Assembly (NCBI GenBank): GCA_002869605.1
Contig: PKUI01000127.1
Coordinates: forward strand, 1-28,530
Direction: 5' to 3'
DNA length: 28,530 nt
Origin: Desulfuromonas sp.
Lineage (GTDB): Bacteria; Desulfobacterota; Desulfuromonadia; Desulfuromonadales; SZUA-401
A program made the position numbers and the translations under genes. The notes under the pieces are model-generated. The model saw nothing but the letters and a program-made list of their open reading frames with translations. It did no database searches and had not been told where the DNA came from. Positions 25,348-28,530 of this stretch are shown in pieces; position 1 is the stretch's first letter; every line of letters starts with the position of its first letter.

Positions 25348-26151
25348 ATGAAAGTTGCTCCAACTGTTTCTGTATTGGTGTTGTGGTGTCTGCTGAACGT
25401 TTCTTTGGCGGTGGCCTCTCCACAGGTCTGGTTCGATGAAGCGCATGCCCAGGCGTTCAAGGTGGGGCAGAGCGGTGAACTGCAACTTTCGGGGTTGGCA
25501 AAGGTTTTTCGTGAGGGCGGCTGGGAGGTGGTTCCCGGAACTGAGCCCCTTACGGCACGGCGGCTCAAACAGGTTCAGGCTTTGGTGATTTCGGGGCCGT
25601 TCAAGCCGTTGGCGGCGAGTGAGGTCGAGGCGGTGCTGAAGTTCATTCGTGACGGTGGTCGCGTGGCGGTAATGTTGCATATCGGCCCGCCGCTCTCTTC
25701 GCTGCTGAGCCGTCTCGGGGTGCTGCATTCCAACGGAGTAATTCAAGAGCAGGCGAACATGATCGAAGGTGAGGCGCTCAATTTTCATGCGCAGCTCGGA
25801 GAGCGACATCCGGTAACCTCCGGGATCGAGCATTTTGCTCTCTACGGGAGCTGGGCACTGTTGGCCGAAGAAGCGCAGACCGAAACGCTGGCAAGCAGTT
25901 CTTCCCGTAGCTGGGTCGATCTCAACGGCAATCGACAGCTCGATGAATACGATGCGCAGCAGTCCTTTGCCGTTCTGGTGCATGGAAAACTCGGCCGCGG
26001 TGAGTACTTGGTGTTTGGGGATGATGCGATTTTTCAGAATCGCTTCCTGCGTGACGAAAACCTGACTCTGGCACGCAATCTGGCAACCTGGTTGATGACG
26101 GGACCACAGGGGGAGCTGGCCATGGTTAATGCGGGGAAGAGAGATGAGTGA
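25348..26151 (+). CDS. Exported DUF4350-like protein
   Basis: 267 residues from ATG 25348, chosen because AGGAG lies seven bases upstream and the protein then opens with a signal peptide (KVAPTVSVLVLWCLLNVSLAVA). The mature part begins VWFDEAHAQAF and continues with an alternating beta/alpha pattern (EVEAVLKFIRDGGRVAVMLH, about 92-111). This resembles the glutamine-amidotransferase-like DUF4350/GldG-type fold, in which a gas-channel-like box 'D..H' is common. No nucleophile cysteine is visible in the expected place, so it is probably non-enzymatic. A 12-base palindrome (25316-25327) lies just upstream. Its last codons overlap the start of the next, broken gene by eight bases. The family assignment is tentative. 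Confidence 0.72.
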   Translation: MKVAPTVSVLVLWCLLNVSLAVASPQVWFDEAHAQAFKVGQSGELQLSGLAKVFREGGWEVVPGTEPLTARRLKQVQALVISGPFKPLAASEVEAVLKFIRDGGRVAVMLHIGPPLSSLLSRLGVLHSNGVIQEQANMIEGEALNFHAQLGERHPVTSGIEHFALYGSWALLAEEAQTETLASSSSRSWVDLNGNRQLDEYDAQQSFAVLVHGKLGRGEYLVFGDDAIFQNRFLRDENLTLARNLATWLMTGPQGELAMVNAGKRDE

Positions 26152-26503
26152 GGAGTTAACTCGGCAAGAGCTGGGGCAGCTACACCAACGGCTGCTCGAT
26201 TTGCAGCAGGAGCTCGAGACGATGCTGGTCAGCTCCGAGGAGGGGGCCCGGCCGGTCGATCTCTAGCAACCGATCGGGCGCTTGTCGCGTATGGACGCGT
26301 TGCAACAGCAGCACATGGTCCAAGCCGGCCGCCAGAATGCGCGCCAGAGATTGCAGCGCGTACAGGCGGCACTTGCGCTGTTCGTGCGTGACGAATACGG
26401 TTACTGTCGGCTCTGCGAGGAGCCGATCGGGGCTGCACGCCTGTTTGCCCAGCCGGAGGCGCCGCTATGTCTGGAGTGCCAGGGGGAGAGTGAAAGACGC
26501 TAA
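26144..26503 (+). pseudogene. TraR/DksA-type C4 zinc-finger gene interrupted by an in-frame TAG
   Basis: One continuous frame of 120 codons from ATG 26144 to TAA 26501-26503, broken only by TAG at 26264-26266 (codon 41). Before it: a coiled N-terminal helix ending GARPVDL. After it: QPIGRLSRMDALQQQ, which is the normal continuation of this family (usually VDLDQ or VELDQ), then a helix and the C4 zinc finger YCRLC...LCLEC (Cys at about 89, 92, 110 and 113). The frame and both halves are otherwise intact. It may be a recent nonsense mutation, a sequence error, or a gene restarted at TTG 26282 or ATG 26291, where the finger alone would be made. TAG ends other genes here (gatA, the Zn-ribbon gene), so general recoding is unlikely. 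Confidence 0.75.
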
Positions 26504-26512
26504 ATGGGTATG

Positions 26513-26640
26513 CATGTTGCAACAAGCGAAGATATGGATTAATATACATTTTTTTGGCATTTTTCAGGGACTTGCCAGATTAACCACTGGCAATGTTTAT
26601 ATACTTAAAGAAACGGAAAATTAGTGGAGGTTGCAACATG
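26513..26640. repeat. Inverted repeat pair and hairpin around the caspase-like gene's 5' region
   Basis: CATGTTGCAAC (26513-26523) and its exact reverse complement GTTGCAACATG (26630-26640) flank the gap; each holds the 8-base palindrome GTTGCAAC. The right arm covers the ribosome-site spacer and the ATG at 26638. Between them lies a TTGCCAG (26572-26578)/CTGGCAA (26587-26593) hairpin with an 8-base loop and no T-run. The pair could be two copies of a regulator site, or could pair in RNA if transcription starts upstream. Confidence 0.55.
26517..26545 (+). promoter_or_regulatory. Candidate sigma-70 promoter of the caspase-like gene
   Basis: TTGCAA (26517-26522) and TAATAT (26540-26545) with a 17-base spacer, each four of six to consensus, in an AT-rich stretch 92 bases before the start codon. 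The -35 lies inside the left arm of an 11-bp inverted repeat. Pattern-based only. Confidence 0.4.
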
Positions 26641-28113
26641 TTGAAGCAGAAGTGGTGGATTGGAATCGCCGTTTTGTTGATGTGGGTAACGCCGAGTTTT
26701 GCCAAGGATTCGTGTAGTGCGATTGTGATCGCCGAGGCAACCATGATCAGGGATGGCTCCTCGCGGTACCACGCGTGGATGTCTTTCAACGGCTCGACAA
26801 CGCCTGAAGTGAACGGGAAGACGGTTTTTGTCTTCAATAATCTGACTGGGAAAAACAAGCTGCAAATGAAGGTTGGCTCGTCGACCACCGCTACGAAAAA
26901 GTTCTCGTGTGACGAGAGCTCGGTGAATTTTTTTGAATTTCAAAGCTTCCAGTTTGCGTTCAAGAGGATCGACGAAGAGCGCGCAAGGGCACTTGTCGAT
27001 TCGCTGAAGCGGATTTACAAGCGGGCCAAGTTTTTCCGCTTCGAAGGTGGGGATCTCGAAAAATATAACGAGAAGCTGCTGTATTCGGGGAATGCCCTGG
27101 CGACGATCTACAGCGAGCTGAACGTGGGTGGCAACGCCGGCACCCAACTTGCCGCGAAACCGGCCGCCCCCAAGACCCCTCCCGCGGTGGCCGTCACTCT
27201 GGTTCCGCCGACGCCTCAACCGGTGCTTAGAGCGGCTCCCAAAGCGGCTCCCAAACCGGCGCCCAAAGCGGCTCCCAAAGCGGCTCCCAAAGCGGCTCCC
27301 AAAGCGACGGCGGTCGAGACCAACCGCTACGGGGTGGCTGTGATCATCGGTAACCGTGACTATGCGAGCCACAATGGTGACGTCCCCAATGTCGATTTTG
27401 CGCACAACGATGCCGACGCGGTCTATCGCTATGTTACCGAAAACCTGGGATTCCGCGAGGGGAACATCATTTTGCTCAAGGATGCCACCCAAGCTGAATT
27501 GGTAGGCACCTTCGGCGGGGCCAACAACGCCAAGGGCAAGCTGTTCGACTGGGTACGCGCTGGCAAGTCGGATGTATTTGTCTACTATTCGGGGCACGGA
27601 GCCCCTGGCCTCTCCGATGGCCAAGGCTACATTCTGCCGGTCGACAGCAATCCCAACAAGGTCGAGCTCAACGGTTACCCGCTCAAAACCTTGTATGCGA
27701 ACCTTGCCAAGGTTCCGTCCAAGAGCATGACCATCGTCATGGATGCCTGTTTTTCGGGAGCCTCCTCGGGGGGGAGTGTGGTCCAGAATGCCTCGTCGAT
27801 TGCCCTGCGCAGGGTTGAGAACAATCAGGAGATGCCGAATGCGTCCATCTTTACCGCGACCGGCCTCTCCGAGGTTGCGAGCTGGGACCAGGAGCAGAAG
27901 ATGGGGCTGTTCACCCACCACTTCCTCGAGGGAGTGCGTGGCAAGGCCGACGCCAAGGGCTACTTCGGTAATGGTGACGGCAAGGTGACGGTAGGCGAAC
28001 TCAAGGAGTACTTGGCGGAAGAGGTGACCTACAGGGCGCGGCGCATCTATGGACGCAACCAGAATCCGCAGATCTCGGGTCAGGACAACGAGGTATTGGT
28101 TGATCTGAAATAA
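26638..28113 (+). CDS. Exported caspase-like (peptidase C14) protein with Ala-Pro-Lys linker
   Basis: 491 residues from ATG 26638, with GGAGG seven bases upstream. Signal peptide 1-22 (LKQKWWIGIAVLLMWVTPSFA). Residues 23-165 form an unrecognised extracytoplasmic domain. A linker (about 170-226) is rich in Ala, Pro and Lys, with AAPK repeats. A caspase-type domain follows (about 231-491): YGVAVIIGNRDYAS, the catalytic pair His320 (VYYSGHGA) and Cys371 (MDACFSGASSGG), and a C-terminal GNGDGKVTVGELKEYL block resembling a calcium-binding EF loop. Orthocaspases cleave after basic residues; the substrate here is unknown. The gene stands alone and is closed by a strong terminator. The export signal places the protease outside the cytoplasm. 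Confidence 0.93.
   Translation: MLKQKWWIGIAVLLMWVTPSFAKDSCSAIVIAEATMIRDGSSRYHAWMSFNGSTTPEVNGKTVFVFNNLTGKNKLQMKVGSSTTATKKFSCDESSVNFFEFQSFQFAFKRIDEERARALVDSLKRIYKRAKFFRFEGGDLEKYNEKLLYSGNALATIYSELNVGGNAGTQLAAKPAAPKTPPAVAVTLVPPTPQPVLRAAPKAAPKPAPKAAPKAAPKAAPKATAVETNRYGVAVIIGNRDYASHNGDVPNVDFAHNDADAVYRYVTENLGFREGNIILLKDATQAELVGTFGGANNAKGKLFDWVRAGKSDVFVYYSGHGAPGLSDGQGYILPVDSNPNKVELNGYPLKTLYANLAKVPSKSMTIVMDACFSGASSGGSVVQNASSIALRRVENNQEMPNASIFTATGLSEVASWDQEQKMGLFTHHFLEGVRGKADAKGYFGNGDGKVTVGELKEYLAEEVTYRARRIYGRNQNPQISGQDNEVLVDLK
27229..27306 (+). repeat. 12-base tandem repeat encoding AAPK units
   Basis: Six and a half copies of the 12-base unit AAAGCGGCTCCC (first and third copies diverged), inside the caspase-like gene's linker. 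Each unit adds Lys-Ala-Ala-Pro, so copy-number change keeps the frame and only alters linker length. Identical neighbouring units suggest recent slippage or unequal exchange. Confidence 0.9.
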
Positions 28114-28153
28114 AGTTCTGCAGGCGACTGCGTGGTTGCCGATCGTTGTTGTT

Positions 28154-28187
28154 AAAAAAGGCCACCCGAATCCGGGTGGCCTTTTTT
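28154..28187. terminator. Strong rho-independent terminator, probably bidirectional
   Basis: AAAAAA, then a perfect 9-bp stem GGCCACCCG (28160-28168) / CGGGTGGCC (28173-28181) with an AATC loop, then TTTTTT (28182-28187). It lies 41 bases after the caspase-like stop and, on the other strand, downstream of the permease gene, and the symmetric A and T runs suit termination both ways. Confidence 0.93.
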
Positions 28188-28224
28188 GTGTGTTGTCACA
28201 GATGATCGGGTATTTCGCTTGACG

Positions 28225-28530
28225 CTACTTTAGGATCTCGTAGCGTCGCATCAATTGTTCCACCAGCAGCCCGGTGGGAAAGGCAAACAGCAGAGTCAGC
28301 AGCGATCGTCCGAGGGAGAACGGCCAGCCCAAAAAGCCGATCTCGAGCGGGATCATCGGCAGCTTGACTGCGTAGGCCGCCAGGACGATGGTCACCACCG
28401 CCCAGCGCGCTCCCTGTTGGCGGACCGTCATCAGCAGCGGGAAGATGATGTAGGGAGGGCCGATCAGCAGCGTCCCGCAAACCGCGGCGATCAATAACGC
28501 CTTGACGCCCCCTTCTTCACCGAGCAGGCG
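28225..28530 (-). CDS. Permease, C-terminal part (runs off right edge)
   Basis: Final 101 codons plus stop of a minus-strand gene whose start lies beyond the window; the frame stays open to the last base. Three to four hydrophobic segments are visible. GTLLIGPPYIIFPLLMTV and PMIPLEIGFLGWPFSLGRSL resemble the last helices of the YraQ/ArsP (DUF318) permeases. Those export metals, organoarsenicals or unknown solutes. Substrate cannot be inferred from this fragment, and the family call is moderate. Confidence 0.65.
   Translation of the reverse strand, partial: RLLGEEGGVKALLIAAVCGTLLIGPPYIIFPLLMTVRQQGARWAVVTIVLAAYAVKLPMIPLEIGFLGWPFSLGRSLLTLLFAFPTGLLVEQLMRRYEILK

Noticed and set aside
26264..26266. 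Selenocysteine or general amber recoding
   Set aside because: Selenocysteine uses TGA, the family has Asp or Glu here rather than Cys, and TAG ends gatA, the Zn-ribbon gene and a TadE-like gene in the same window.
27229..27306. Tandem repeats as a CRISPR-like array
   Set aside because: The units are 12 bases, contiguous without spacers, and encode an in-frame Ala-Pro-Lys linker.

Overview
The window reads as chromosomal DNA from a GC-rich Gram-negative anaerobe of the Desulfuromonadia (Geobacter/Desulfuromonas-like deltaproteobacteria). This is inferred from the mix of a GatCAB amidotransferase operon, a long bifunctional GlnE, a Tad/Flp pilus locus, a c-di-GMP-I (GEMM-I) riboswitch of the Geobacter type, and small cysteine-rich receiver proteins. 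No rRNA operon, intact tRNA, transposase or CRISPR array was seen.

Layout. 1-3040 (minus): a Tad pilus cluster in transcription order flp pilin, tadV/cpaA prepilin peptidase, two tandem TadE-like pseudopilins, cpaB, and the first 81 codons of the cpaC secretin, which runs off the left edge. 3041-3843: about 800 bp without a convincing gene, holding palindromes and a doubtful 5S-like stretch. 3844-7661: two divergent CLC chloride/proton transporter-type proteins with C-terminal CBS pairs; the second overlaps pcrA (7658-9898) by four bases. 10317-14028 (minus): an OmpA-like lipoprotein, a small receiver protein with a Cys/His-rich loop, then a membrane histidine kinase whose 5' leader contains a c-di-GMP-I riboswitch. 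14203-17437: gatC-gatA-gatB. 17495-17904: a hairpin-rich non-coding repeat element. 17978-22218: mtnA-glnE, overlapping by one base. 22225-25215 (minus): a compact run of Zn-ribbon protein, SlpA/SlyD-type FKBP, TtcA, SpoIIE-type phosphatase and PilZ protein. 25348-26503: an exported DUF4350-like protein followed by a TraR/DksA-type gene broken by an in-frame TAG. 26638-28113: an exported caspase-like (C14) protein with an Ala-Pro-Lys linker, closed by a strong terminator. 28225-28530 (minus): the C-terminal end of a permease.

How it fits together. Three parts touch surface life and second-messenger control: the Tad pilus, the c-di-GMP riboswitch on the sensor kinase, and a PilZ protein beside a PP2C phosphatase. 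That they form one circuit is inference from function, not shown by the sequence. The most notable items are the riboswitch-controlled kinase with its cysteine-rich receiver, the amber-interrupted zinc-finger gene, the secreted caspase-like protein with inverted repeats around its promoter, and the 410-bp multi-hairpin element.
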